In this document: in pieces, positions 31,980-40,050 of the stretch
How the letters are laid out: every line of letters begins with the position of its first letter
Position numbering within the stretch: the stretch's first letter is position 1
Assembly (NCBI GenBank): GCA_902774925.1
Contig: CACYKE010000027.1
Coordinates: 1-42,768 of the forward strand
Length of the DNA: 42,768 bases
Source of the DNA: an uncultured Prevotellaceae bacterium
Lineage (GTDB): Bacteria; Bacteroidota; Bacteroidia; Bacteroidales; Bacteroidaceae
Direction: 5' to 3'
Notes under the pieces: generated by a model
Told to the model about the DNA's origin: nothing
Database searches by the model: none
Seen by the model: only the letters and a program-made list of their open reading frames with translations
Program-made: the position numbers and the translations under genes

Positions 31980-33365
31980 TTACTTGTTCTTTTCCTTGAT
32001 GTGTTCCTCGTATTCGGCGAGTTCGCGTTCACCGATGTGAGCCAAGCCGTAATGCTCGTCGTGCTGTGAGAAGTCGAGACCGACCTTTTCGCTGTATTCT
32101 GACACGCGCATGGGGATGAATTTGTCGATGAGCTTATATCCCAGCCAGCTCATGGCGAAGGTGTAGACGAACACGATGACGATGGCCAGCAGATGGTAGA
32201 GGAAGATGATGAAACCTTCCCATGTGCCTGCTATGAGACCCTCCTGGATGAAGATACCCGTCAGCACGGTACCAAAGATACCACCAGTGCCGTGGGTGGG
32301 GAACACGTCGAGGGCGTCGTCAATACGCGAGTGGGAACGCCAATAGACGGCGATGTTACAGATGAGCGTGATGACGAACGCGATGAAGATGCTCTGACCG
32401 ACAGTGACATAGCCTGCCGATGGGGTGATGGCCACGAGACCAACCACACAACCCACAGCAGCACCCATGGCCGAAGGTTTTCTGCCACGCAGGCAGTCAA
32501 AGAATATCCATGTCATCATGGCTGTTGCCGAGGCGGTGTTCGTATTCAGGAACGCCTTGATAGCCACGCCGTCAGCATGCAGCGACGAACCCGCATTGAA
32601 ACCGAACCAGCCTAGCCACAACATTGCAGCACCCAGAAGTACAAAGGGGATATTAGCTGGTTCGCTTTTGCGTGTCTCAGCCTTGCGTCGTCCGAGGAAG
32701 ATTGCACCGGCCAGAGCCGCGATACCTGATGAGGCATGGACGACGATACCGCCGGCGAAGTCGATGACGCCCCATTTCATGAACAAGCCCTCGGGGTGCC
32801 ATGTCATGTGTGCGAGCGGACAATATATAATAAAGAAGAAGAACATCATGAAGAACATATACGCCGAGAATCGTACGCGCTCAGCAAACGAACCGGTGAT
32901 GAGCGACGGGGTGATGATGGCGAACTTCATCTGGAACAGGGCGAAGAGTGCCAGGGGAATCGTTGCACCACCCAGCACATTGCCTGCAGGTGTGGTATAG
33001 ACCGCACCGCCCACGCCGTGGAACATCGGGAACGTCAGCGGGTTGCCAATCACGCCACCGATGTCGTCGCCAAAGCACAGTGAGAAACCGATGAGCACCC
33101 AGAGAACGGATATCAGTCCCATGGCGATAAACGACTGTAACATGGTGCTGATGACGTTCTTCGCACCCACCATACCGCCATAGAAGAACGACAGTCCGGG
33201 CGTCATCATCAACACGAAAATAGTGGCCGTGATGAGCCAAGCCACATCGGCTGCTGAAATCACTGACCAGTCACACTCAAACGACGGTTCTCCCACCGCC
33301 AACCCTGCAATGGCAATGATCGTCATCGCCGTCATCAGGGTTATCCATCTTTTCTTTACTTTCAT
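31980..33365 (-). CDS. amtB: Ammonium transporter Amt family
   Basis: 461 residues from the ATG at 33365; an upstream non-ATG start would run into the promoter. Eleven or so TM helices. Family marks: TPGLSFFYGGMVGAKNVISTM, ITGSFAERVRF, GGIVVHASSGIAALAGA (first pore His), WFGFNAGSSL and FPTHGTGGIFGTVLTGIF (second pore His). The N-terminus has a signal-like segment (MTIIAIAGLAVG), and a charged cytoplasmic tail follows the last helix. It imports ammonium/ammonia. No glnK/PII gene is seen beside it, so it stands alone here. Confidence 0.95.
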   Translation of the reverse strand: MKVKKRWITLMTAMTIIAIAGLAVGEPSFECDWSVISAADVAWLITATIFVLMMTPGLSFFYGGMVGAKNVISTMLQSFIAMGLISVLWVLIGFSLCFGDDIGGVIGNPLTFPMFHGVGGAVYTTPAGNVLGGATIPLALFALFQMKFAIITPSLITGSFAERVRFSAYMFFMMFFFFIIYCPLAHMTWHPEGLFMKWGVIDFAGGIVVHASSGIAALAGAIFLGRRKAETRKSEPANIPFVLLGAAMLWLGWFGFNAGSSLHADGVAIKAFLNTNTASATAMMTWIFFDCLRGRKPSAMGAAVGCVVGLVAITPSAGYVTVGQSIFIAFVITLICNIAVYWRSHSRIDDALDVFPTHGTGGIFGTVLTGIFIQEGLIAGTWEGFIIFLYHLLAIVIVFVYTFAMSWLGYKLIDKFIPMRVSEYSEKVGLDFSQHDEHYGLAHIGERELAEYEEHIKEKNK

Positions 33366-33399
33366 TGTCTTTTTACCTTTAATTGTTAATTTTTGGCTG

Positions 33400-33407
33400 C
33401 AAAGGTA
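33400..33407 (-). promoter_or_regulatory. -7 element of amtB
   Basis: TACCTTTG on the minus strand, followed by CAGCC, matching TAnnTTTG, 34 bases before the amtB start. The rest of the ~370-bp gap between amtB and fba (about 33410-33660) is AT-rich and I see no gene or RNA in it. Confidence 0.6.
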
Positions 33408-33663
33408 TTGCAAAAGGTTAGGAAACTTGTCGATTTTCTGACCTTTTGGTTGTTAAAACTAAAACGAATATACAATTTGTAAAGCACAAGACGTTTATTT
33501 CTGTCATTTTGCTTAACTTTTGTTCGAAAATGGCATCATGTTGTTACAAAGCGTCAGCGGTGTTACTTTGTCATCTGCAGTTTGCATTTTGGCGGTCCGT
33601 TGGAGTCGCAGCACTGGAAAAGTTTTAAAAACCGTGAAAAGTTCAGAATCTGTGGCTTTTGCG

Positions 33664-33695
33664 TTTGGACGTTTGGAAAGAAATTGCTAACTTTG
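33664..33695 (+). promoter_or_regulatory. Consensus promoter of fba
   Basis: -33 TTTG at 33664-33667, 20-base spacer, -7 TAACTTTG at 33688-33695, followed by CAG. An exact Bacteroidota-type promoter 42 bases before the fba ATG. Confidence 0.8.
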
Positions 33696-33737
33696 CAGTC
33701 GAAAATTTCTAATTCATCTAACATATTATTAAGAATT

Positions 33738-34700
33738 ATGGTTAATTACAAGGATTTAGGTCTCGTGAATACTCGCGAGATGTTTAAGAGAGCAGTTGCT
33801 GGCGGCTATGCTATTCCCGCTTTCAACTTCAACACAATGGAGCAGATGCAGGCTATCGTGATGGCTGCTGTTGAGACCAAGTCTCCCGTTATCATGCAGG
33901 TGTCAAAGGGTGCCCGTAACTATGCTAACGCTACTATCCTGCGTTACATGGCTGAGGGTGCTGTGGCTTATGCTAAGGAACTGGGTTGTGAGCATCCTGA
34001 GATCGTGCTGCACCTCGACCACGGTGACAGCTTCGAGCTCTGCAAGGACTGTATCGACATGGGCTTCTCTTCAGTGATGATCGACGGTTCTTCTCTGCCT
34101 TACGAGGAGAATATCGCTCTGGCTAAGAAGGTTGTTGACTATGCTCATCAGTTCGACGTAACCGTTGAGGCTGAGCTGGGTGTGCTCGCTGGTGTTGAGG
34201 ACGAGGTCGTTGCTGCTGAGTCTCATTACACAAAGCCTGAGGAGGTTATCGACTTCTCTACCCGCACAGGTTGCGACTCACTGGCTATTTCTATTGGTAC
34301 CTCTCACGGTGCTCACAAGTTCACTCCTGAGCAGTGCACACTCGTGAACGGCGTACTCGTTCCACCTCCCTTGGCATTCGACGTGCTCGCTGAGATCGAG
34401 AAGAAGCTTCCCGGATTCCCCATCGTGCTCCACGGAAGTTCTTCAGTTCCTATGGATGAGGTTAACACCATCAACCAGTTCGGTGGTAAGCTCGAGGCCG
34501 CTATCGGTATCCCCGAGGAGCAGCTTCGCAAGGCTTCTAAGAGTGCTGTTTGCAAGATCAACATCGACTCAGACTCTCGTCTGGCTATGACTGCTGCTAT
34601 CCGCAAGCACCTCGCTGAGCATCCTGGAGACTTCGATCCTCGTCAGTATCTGAAGCCCGCTCGTGAGAACATGAAGAAGATGTACATCCACCAGTGCTAA
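33738..34700 (+). CDS. fba: Class II fructose-bisphosphate aldolase
   Basis: 320 residues from the ATG at 33738; the frame stays open upstream but the promoter lies inside that extension. Class II marks: GYAIPAFNFNTMEQMQAI, EIVLHLDHGDSFELCKDCID (zinc His after the catalytic Asp), EAELGVLAGVEDEV, DSLAISIGTSHGAHKF (zinc His) and GFPIVLHGSSSVP. It splits fructose-1,6-bisphosphate into DHAP and glyceraldehyde-3-phosphate in glycolysis and gluconeogenesis. Codon use is very biased towards GCT/GTT/CTG, as expected for a highly expressed gene. Its stop overlaps the 3' end of the convergent radical SAM gene by 4 bases. Confidence 0.96.
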   Translation: MVNYKDLGLVNTREMFKRAVAGGYAIPAFNFNTMEQMQAIVMAAVETKSPVIMQVSKGARNYANATILRYMAEGAVAYAKELGCEHPEIVLHLDHGDSFELCKDCIDMGFSSVMIDGSSLPYEENIALAKKVVDYAHQFDVTVEAELGVLAGVEDEVVAAESHYTKPEEVIDFSTRTGCDSLAISIGTSHGAHKFTPEQCTLVNGVLVPPPLAFDVLAEIEKKLPGFPIVLHGSSSVPMDEVNTINQFGGKLEAAIGIPEEQLRKASKSAVCKINIDSDSRLAMTAAIRKHLAEHPGDFDPRQYLKPARENMKKMYIHQC

Positions 34701-35497
34701 TAACTCGCTGAACAGGGGAAACCCAAAGCAATAACCCGGTCGCGGATGGTGTCAAGCTGTTCGCGACTGGCTTTTTCTAATCCTTTGGTGGGTGTCTCGC
34801 GGTCGATGGTATAGACCATGACCTGCTGGGGACGGATCTCACGGATGGCGTCGAGCCAGGGGGCGACGAATTCCTCACCGGTATTATCAACGTTGAACGT
34901 TGAACGTTGAACGTTGAACATTGAACTTATAGTGCCACGCATAAACATCGTCTGGATGATGATGTGGCCGTTGAAGGCCTTCATGCGTTCGATGATCTGT
35001 CGGACGTCGTAGGCGGTATTTGGACGGTCCACCTTATTAATATATATAGGGTCGACGGTGTCCAGTTTGAGGATGTTGTTGTCGACACGCATCAGGGCGT
35101 CGTGTACCGACTGACGATGGATCATGGTAGAGTTGGAGAGTACGCTGACCTTCGCCTTGGGACAATATTTGTCGCGCAGACGAATGGTATCATCGATGAT
35201 ATCAGCAAACTGCGGATGACACGTGGGCTCACCATTCCCCGCAAAGGTCAGCACGTCAGGCAACTGGCCGCTGGCCGTCATTTCCTGCAGTTTCTCTTCA
35301 AGTTTCTGGGAAACCTGCTCGGGAGTCGGCAGGGGTAGGGTAGGACGGTGGTCACGATTGAAACCACACTCGCAGTAGATGCAGTCGAAGCTGCATACCT
35401 TGCCGTCGGCGGGCAGGAGATTGATGCCCAGCGAAATGCCTAAGCGACGGCTATGAACAGGCCCGAAAATGGGCGAAGGATAAATAACTGTACTCAT
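34697..35497 (-). CDS. Radical SAM protein, COG0731-like
   Basis: 266 residues. The 4Fe-4S cluster motif is CSFDCIYCECG (a CxxxCxxC form), after FGPVHSRRLGISLGINLLP; other marks are TFAGNGEPTCHPQF and SVLSNSTMIHR. The family is related to TYW1/wyosine-type and activase-like radical SAM enzymes; its substrate in Bacteroidota is not known. After IIIQTMFMRGT an extra stretch (MFNVQRSTFNV) is encoded by a 7-base tandem repeat and is absent from the logic of the fold, so it is an in-frame insertion. Own promoter on the minus strand. Confidence 0.85.
   Translation of the reverse strand: MSTVIYPSPIFGPVHSRRLGISLGINLLPADGKVCSFDCIYCECGFNRDHRPTLPLPTPEQVSQKLEEKLQEMTASGQLPDVLTFAGNGEPTCHPQFADIIDDTIRLRDKYCPKAKVSVLSNSTMIHRQSVHDALMRVDNNILKLDTVDPIYINKVDRPNTAYDVRQIIERMKAFNGHIIIQTMFMRGTISSMFNVQRSTFNVDNTGEEFVAPWLDAIREIRPQQVMVYTIDRETPTKGLEKASREQLDTIRDRVIALGFPCSASY
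34889..34926 (-). repeat. AACGTTG tandem repeat inside the radical SAM gene
   Basis: Four AACGTTG units followed by AACATTGAAC (plus-strand reading). Three 7-base units make 21 bases, giving the heptapeptide period FNVQRST on the coding strand. The frame is kept. Confidence 0.8.
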
Positions 35498-35505
35498 ATT
35501 GCAGG

Positions 35506-35513
35506 CAAAGTTA
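35506..35513 (-). promoter_or_regulatory. -7 element of the radical SAM gene
   Basis: TAACTTTG on the minus strand, followed by CCTGCAATATG. It is only 8 bases from the start codon, so the leader would be very short. Confidence 0.55.
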
Positions 35514-35576
35514 CACTTTTTATGTGAAAAAACAAAAATTTTTCAAATTTCACTTTTCTTTTTTCACTTTATTTAT

Positions 35577-35584
35577 TACCTTTG
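35577..35584 (+). promoter_or_regulatory. -7 element of the ftsX-uppP-truB-queA-folK operon
   Basis: TACCTTTG followed by CACG, matching TAnnTTTG, 34 bases before the ftsX ATG. All downstream genes to folK are close or overlapping. Confidence 0.65.
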
Positions 35585-35618
35585 CACGAAATTAGGTGTA
35601 TTACGTCTAAATGAGACT

Positions 35619-36497
35619 ATGAGTAAGAAGCGAAAAAAGACCCGCAACCATCGTGGTATGCAGGTTGTTACCTTATGTATAAGTACTACGATGGTGCTTA
35701 TCCTGTTGGGTATGGTGGTGTTCTTCGTATTGTCGGCACGTAACCTGTCGGCACATATGAAGGAGCACTTGACGGTGACGGTAATGCTGAAGGATTCGGT
35801 GACGGTGAACGACGCCAAACTGTTCTGTCGTGACCTGTATCATCGTCCCTATTCACATAACATTGATTATATCAGTAAAGAACAGGCTCAGCGTGAGCAG
35901 GTGAAGGAGTTGGGCAGTGACCCCACGGAGTTTCTGGGTTTCAACCCGTTCCCGGCAACGCTGGAGATTCAGTTGGCAGCCGACTATGCCAACCGTGACT
36001 CGCTGAAATGGATAGCAAAGGAACTGAGAAAGGACTCCCGCGTCAGTGACTTGGCGTATATGGAAGACCTGATGGACCGTGTGAACGTCAATCTGAGCCG
36101 TGTCAGTGTGATATTGTTGATATTGGCCGTGCTGTTGACGTTTGTGTCGTTCTCGCTGATTAGCAATACGGTGCGTCTGAGCGTCTATGCCCGTCGATTC
36201 CTTATCCACACCATGAAGCTGGTTGGTGCCTCGTGGGGATTCATCCGCAGGCCATTCCTGAAGCAGTCCATTTGGATTGGTGTCATTGCCGCCATATTGG
36301 CTATCTGTGTGCTGGGACTTGGCATCTACGGTCTCTACCTGAAACAGCCTGGTTTCGAGGAAATCGTGACGTGGGAGGTGCTGGTGATTACTGGTGTCGC
36401 CGTGTTGCTGTTCGGCATTGTGATTACAGCGCTATGTGCTTGGCTGGCAGTGAACAAGTTCCTGAGAATGACGGCAGGAGAACTGTATAAGATATAG
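35619..36497 (+). CDS. ftsX: FtsX-like cell-division permease
   Basis: 292 residues from the ATG at 35619; the longer frame begins in the promoter. Topology: TM1 (~17-40), an extracellular domain (HLTVTVMLKDSVTVNDAKLF...YISKEQAQREQ...GFNPFPATLEIQL), then three TM helices (~162-185, ~220-243, ~256-280). The pattern FNPFPATLEI and the FLIHTMKLVGASWGFIRRPF segment are typical of FtsX. With the ATPase FtsE (not in the window) it activates peptidoglycan hydrolases at the septum. First gene of a conserved Bacteroidota cluster. Confidence 0.92.
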   Translation: MSKKRKKTRNHRGMQVVTLCISTTMVLILLGMVVFFVLSARNLSAHMKEHLTVTVMLKDSVTVNDAKLFCRDLYHRPYSHNIDYISKEQAQREQVKELGSDPTEFLGFNPFPATLEIQLAADYANRDSLKWIAKELRKDSRVSDLAYMEDLMDRVNVNLSRVSVILLILAVLLTFVSFSLISNTVRLSVYARRFLIHTMKLVGASWGFIRRPFLKQSIWIGVIAAILAICVLGLGIYGLYLKQPGFEEIVTWEVLVITGVAVLLFGIVITALCAWLAVNKFLRMTAGELYKI

Positions 36498-36539
36498 TTG
36501 AGAGTTGATAGATTATAGTTAAGAGTTTAGAGATATATT

Positions 36540-36794
36540 ATGAATAAGAGAGATTTTGCTTTTGACCGCATGAATTATATTCTGCTGGCCATTGGTATGG
36601 CAGTGGTTGTTATCGGTTTTCTGCTGATGAGCGGTTCCGGTAGCAATGAGACAACTTACGATCCAGACATTTTCAGTGCCCGTCGCATCAAGGTGGCTCC
36701 GATAGTTTGTCTGCTGGGTTTTGTGTCGATGATTTATGCTGTCGTGCGTCGTCCGAAGACCGATGCCACAGAAGAGAAGGAGGTAACAGAATGA
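36540..36794 (+). CDS. DUF3098 small membrane protein
   Basis: 84 residues with two TM helices (~12-31 and ~53-67) joined by a polar loop (SGSGSNETTYDPDIFSARRIKVAP) and a charged tail. The NYILLAIG..VVIGFLLMSG and DPDIFSARRI...P signatures are those of DUF3098, which sits between ftsX and uppP across Bacteroidota. Function unknown; its place suggests envelope or division work. It overlaps uppP by 4 bases (ATGA). Confidence 0.85.
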   Translation: MNKRDFAFDRMNYILLAIGMAVVVIGFLLMSGSGSNETTYDPDIFSARRIKVAPIVCLLGFVSMIYAVVRRPKTDATEEKEVTE

Positions 36795-37648
36795 CTTGGT
36801 TGGAGACCGTTATCATTGCCATTGTCGAGGGACTGACAGAGTTCCTGCCTGTATCGTCGACAGGACACATGATTATCACGCAAAACCTGTTGGGTATCGA
36901 ACAGGGTGACCCGTTTGTCCATGCCTTCACATTCATCATCCAATTTGGTGCCATCCTGTCGGTGGTATGTCTCTATTGGAAGCGTTTCTTCCAGTTTGAC
37001 AACAGCCCGGCCCCTGCAGGTAGCAGCATGTGGCAGAAACTGAAGCATAAGTACTATTTCTACTGGCTGCTCATCGTGGGTGTGTTGCCTGCGGTGGTTA
37101 TCGGACTGTTGGCCAAGAAGTCGGGACTGCTCGACTGGTTGCTCGACTCCGTGCTGGTGGTAGCCATCATGCTGGTCGTCGGTGGCGTATTCATGCTGTT
37201 CTGCGACAAACTGTTCAATAAGGGCAGCGACGCCAACAAGGTAAACGAGGGTAGGGCCTTTCGAATCGGCTTGTACCAGTGCATCTCGGTCATTCCCGGT
37301 GTGTCGCGTTCGATGGCTACGATTGTGGGCGGTATGACCCAGGGACTGACACGTCAGCGTGCTGCTGAATTCTCGTTCTTCCTGGCTGTTCCCACGATGG
37401 CCGGTGCTACGCTGCTCGACCTGCTTGACTTGCTGAAGGAAGATACGGCGTGGGCCACATCGCATAATATCACGATGCTCATTTTGGGCTGTGTGGTGGC
37501 GTTCATCGTTGCCTTGCTGGCCATGAAGTGGTTTGTGGCCTTCCTGACAAAATACGGCTTCAAGGCATTTGGCTATTATCGCATTATCGTGGGTGGCATC
37601 ATCCTTGCCCTGTTGCTCACTGGTCACTCTTTAGCAATGGTAGATTAA
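36791..37648 (+). CDS. uppP: Undecaprenyl-diphosphatase
   Basis: 285 residues, from the ATG that overlaps the previous stop. Signatures: AIVEGLTEFLPVSSTGHMII at 10-29 (catalytic Glu region and first P-loop-like motif) and ISVIPGVSRSMATIVGGM (second motif with Arg). About seven to eight TM helices. It removes a phosphate from undecaprenyl diphosphate to recycle the lipid carrier for peptidoglycan and other cell-wall glycans, and gives bacitracin tolerance (older name BacA). Directly followed by truB. Confidence 0.96.
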   Translation: MTWLETVIIAIVEGLTEFLPVSSTGHMIITQNLLGIEQGDPFVHAFTFIIQFGAILSVVCLYWKRFFQFDNSPAPAGSSMWQKLKHKYYFYWLLIVGVLPAVVIGLLAKKSGLLDWLLDSVLVVAIMLVVGGVFMLFCDKLFNKGSDANKVNEGRAFRIGLYQCISVIPGVSRSMATIVGGMTQGLTRQRAAEFSFFLAVPTMAGATLLDLLDLLKEDTAWATSHNITMLILGCVVAFIVALLAMKWFVAFLTKYGFKAFGYYRIIVGGIILALLLTGHSLAMVD

Positions 37649-38380
37649 ATGAACTTCATAGAGGGAGAATACATATACATCAACAAGCCCTACAGGATGA
37701 CGTCCTTCGGCGCGCTGGCCTTTGTGAGGACCCGTGTGTCGAGACGTGTGGGTGTCCGACGGGTGAAGATAGGACATGCGGGGACCCTCGACCCGCTGGC
37801 CACAGGGGTGCTGATACTGTGTACAGGCAAGAAGACGAAGGAGATAGAACGTCTGCAACTGAACAACAAAGAGTATACGGCCACCCTGCAGTTGGGTGCT
37901 ACGACCCCCAGCTACGATATGGAACATGAGGTGGACGCAACCTATCCGACGGCGCATATTACTGAAGAATTGGTGCGTCGTGTGCTCATCGGTTTTGTCG
38001 GTGAGATACAACAGGTGCCCCCTCAGTATTCTGCCTGTAAGATTGGCGGCGACCGTGCTTACGACCTGATGCGCAAAGGCAAGGAAGTGGAGCTGAAGGC
38101 GAAAACGGTGCATATCGATTCCATCGATGTGATAGACTTCGACCCCACAACCATGCAACTGAGCATTCGTGTCAGTTGCGGCAAAGGCACCTACATCCGT
38201 TCGCTGGCCCGTGACATCGGCCGTGCGCTGGAGAGTGGTGCCTACCTGACGGCCTTGTGCCGTACCCGTCTGGGCGGTGTGCGCATTGAGGACTGTATCA
38301 CCATCGACGATTTCCCCCAGTGGTTAGAACAACAGGAAATCGAAAAAGCAGAATGTCGAAATGACGAGAAATCGAAATAA
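37649..38380 (+). CDS. truB: tRNA pseudouridine(55) synthase
   Basis: 243 residues. The start abuts the uppP stop. The catalytic motif is KIGHAGTLDPLATGVL with nucleophile Asp48; also GDRAYDLMRKGKEVEL and CGKGTYIRSLARDIG. TruB makes pseudouridine 55 in the T-loop of tRNAs. Length is normal for Bacteroidota TruB without a long C-terminal PUA domain. The Lys/Glu-rich end is variable. Confidence 0.96.
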   Translation: MNFIEGEYIYINKPYRMTSFGALAFVRTRVSRRVGVRRVKIGHAGTLDPLATGVLILCTGKKTKEIERLQLNNKEYTATLQLGATTPSYDMEHEVDATYPTAHITEELVRRVLIGFVGEIQQVPPQYSACKIGGDRAYDLMRKGKEVELKAKTVHIDSIDVIDFDPTTMQLSIRVSCGKGTYIRSLARDIGRALESGAYLTALCRTRLGGVRIEDCITIDDFPQWLEQQEIEKAECRNDEKSK

Positions 38381-38397
38381 TGAAATTATAACAATAT

Positions 38398-39540
38398 ATG
38401 AAACTGTCACAATTCAGATTTAAGCTGCCCGATGAACTGTTGGCGCAGGAACCTCCTCACAAGGTGTTTGAGAATTCCGACGGCACTACCGAAAAGGTCT
38501 ATCGCCGCGACGAGTGCCGTATGATGGTCGTTCACCGTAAGAGTCAGACCATTGACATGTTCGAGAAAGACGAAGAAGGTAACGACACACAGGAATTTAT
38601 CAAATTCCGCAGCATCATCGACTATTTCGACGAGGGCGACGTCATCATCTTCAACGATACGAAGGTTTTTCCTGCCCGTCTGTATGGTACGAAGGAGAAG
38701 ACTGATGCCAAGATTGAGGTCTTCCTGCTGCGTGAGTTGAATCCCGACTTGCGCCTGTGGGACGTATTGGTGGAGCCTGCCCGTAAGATTCGTATCGGCA
38801 ACAAGCTGTTCTTCGAGGAAGACGGTCCGATGGTGGCAGAAGTCATCGACAATACGACCAGTCGCGGACGTACCCTGCGTTTCCTCTACGACTGTCCGCA
38901 CGACGAGTTCAAGCAGGAACTCTTTGCGCTGGGTTCGGCACCCGTTCCCCGTTATATTGTCGACCGTCGTGAGGTGACCGCCGATGATATGGATAACTTC
39001 CAGACCATCTATGCCAAGCACGAGGGAGCTGTCACGGCGCCTGCGTCAGGCTTGCATTTCAGTCGTGAACTGATGAAGCGTCTGGAGATTCGCGGTGTCA
39101 ACTTCTCGTTCATTACTGTCCACTGCGGACTGGGCTGTTTCGACAGCATCGAGGTAGAGGACCTGACGAAGCATAAGATGGGTTCCGAGCAGATGATTAT
39201 CACGCCCGAGGCCTGCGTGCCTGTCAACGAGTCGAAGGCTGCCGGACATCATATCTGTGCCGTTGGTGTGACGACGCTGCGTGCCACTGAGACCGCTGTG
39301 GGTACCGACGGCATGCTGAAGGAGTTTAACGGCTGGACCAACAGGTTCATCTTCCCGCCGTATGACTTTGGACTGGCCGACCGCATGGTGGTCAATTTCT
39401 ATCACTCGGAGTCGACCATGCTGATGGCGACAGCAGCCTTCGGAGGTTACGACCTCATTATGGAAGCCTATCAGAAAGCTGTGGACAACGGCTACCAGTT
39501 TGGCTGCTATGGCGACTGTATGCTGATACTGGATGACTAA
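38398..39540 (+). CDS. queA: SAM:tRNA ribosyltransferase-isomerase QueA
   Basis: 380 residues. Marks: [85 protein letters not shown] and FHPP-equivalent [24 protein letters not shown]. It transfers and isomerises the ribosyl part of SAM onto 7-aminomethyl-7-deazaguanine in tRNA, the penultimate step of queuosine synthesis. Slightly longer than many homologues through the N-terminal segment [18 protein letters not shown]. It overlaps folK by 8 bases. Confidence 0.95.
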   Translation: MKLSQFRFKLPDELLAQEPPHKVFENSDGTTEKVYRRDECRMMVVHRKSQTIDMFEKDEEGNDTQEFIKFRSIIDYFDEGDVIIFNDTKVFPARLYGTKEKTDAKIEVFLLRELNPDLRLWDVLVEPARKIRIGNKLFFEEDGPMVAEVIDNTTSRGRTLRFLYDCPHDEFKQELFALGSAPVPRYIVDRREVTADDMDNFQTIYAKHEGAVTAPASGLHFSRELMKRLEIRGVNFSFITVHCGLGCFDSIEVEDLTKHKMGSEQMIITPEACVPVNESKAAGHHICAVGVTTLRATETAVGTDGMLKEFNGWTNRFIFPPYDFGLADRMVVNFYHSESTMLMATAAFGGYDLIMEAYQKAVDNGYQFGCYGDCMLILDD

Positions 39541-39979
39541 GCACCAAGTGTATTTGGGGTTGGGCTCGAATCTGGGTGACTGCAGCAGGAACCTGAAACG
39601 AGCCATCCGTCTGATAGGAGAACGCGTGGGGACAGTCGTTTGCCAGTCGTCGTTCATCGAGACGGAACCCTGGGGATTTGAGTCGGAGAACAAGTTTCTG
39701 AATGCCGTCGTGCTTTGTGAGACTGAGCGGACACCACGCGAGGTGCTCCTGCTCACTCAACAGATTGAGCGCGACATGGGACGTAAGAAAAAGCTAACAG
39801 CTAATAGCCAAAAGCTAACAGCCAATTATAAAGATCGTCCTATCGATATCGACATTCTGCTGTATGACGATTTGACCGTCGATGAGCCCGACTTGAAGAT
39901 TCCCCATCCGTTGATGCACGAGCGCGACTTCGTGATGATTCCGTTGGAAGAGGTCAGAGATATGATGGCTGATGGCTGA
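39533..39979 (+). CDS. folK: HPPK (6-hydroxymethyl-dihydropterin pyrophosphokinase)
   Basis: 148 residues. Marks: [42 protein letters not shown], then [13 protein letters not shown] (the RxIDIDIL metal site) and [16 protein letters not shown]. It transfers pyrophosphate from ATP to hydroxymethyl-dihydropterin in folate synthesis. Between GRKKK and DRPIDID a short repeat ([13 protein letters not shown]) replaces the usual linker; it is encoded by a near-duplicate DNA motif and probably lies in the flexible loop. Last gene of the operon. Confidence 0.94.
   Translation: MTKHQVYLGLGSNLGDCSRNLKRAIRLIGERVGTVVCQSSFIETEPWGFESENKFLNAVVLCETERTPREVLLLTQQIERDMGRKKKLTANSQKLTANYKDRPIDIDILLYDDLTVDEPDLKIPHPLMHERDFVMIPLEEVRDMMADG
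39790..39826 (+). repeat. Short AGCTAACAGC-type repeat inside folK
   Basis: Two near copies of AAAAGCTAACAGC with AATAGCC between, translated in frame as [12 protein letters not shown]. They lie just before the conserved catalytic IDID motif. A second short tandem (GATGGCT units) surrounds the folK stop at about 39964-39981. Confidence 0.65.
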
Positions 39980-39997
39980 TGGATTCGCAACGCCACA

Positions 39998-40012
39998 CTC
40001 TGCTTTGCAGAG
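39998..40012 (+). other. Small hairpin between folK and the GH28 gene
   Basis: CTCTGC TTT GCAGAG, a 6-bp perfect stem with a 3-base loop, 18 bp after the folK stop. No T run follows, so it is a weak terminator candidate or an mRNA end structure. Confidence 0.35.
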
Positions 40013-40050
40013 AAGATGTAATATTAATATAAACAAAAACAAAACTACGT

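Noticed and set aside
33582-33737. N-terminal extension of fba from an upstream ATG
   Set aside because: A consensus promoter lies at 33664-33695, inside the extension, and the aldolase start VNYKDLGLVNTREMF follows the ATG at 33738.
35499-35618. N-terminal extension of ftsX
   Set aside because: It contains the -7 element at 35577 and low-complexity sequence; the ATG at 35619 gives a normal FtsX N-terminus.
36734-37627. 297-codon minus-strand frame opposite uppP
   Set aside because: His/Gln-rich translation typical of antisense shadows; uppP motifs are on the plus strand.
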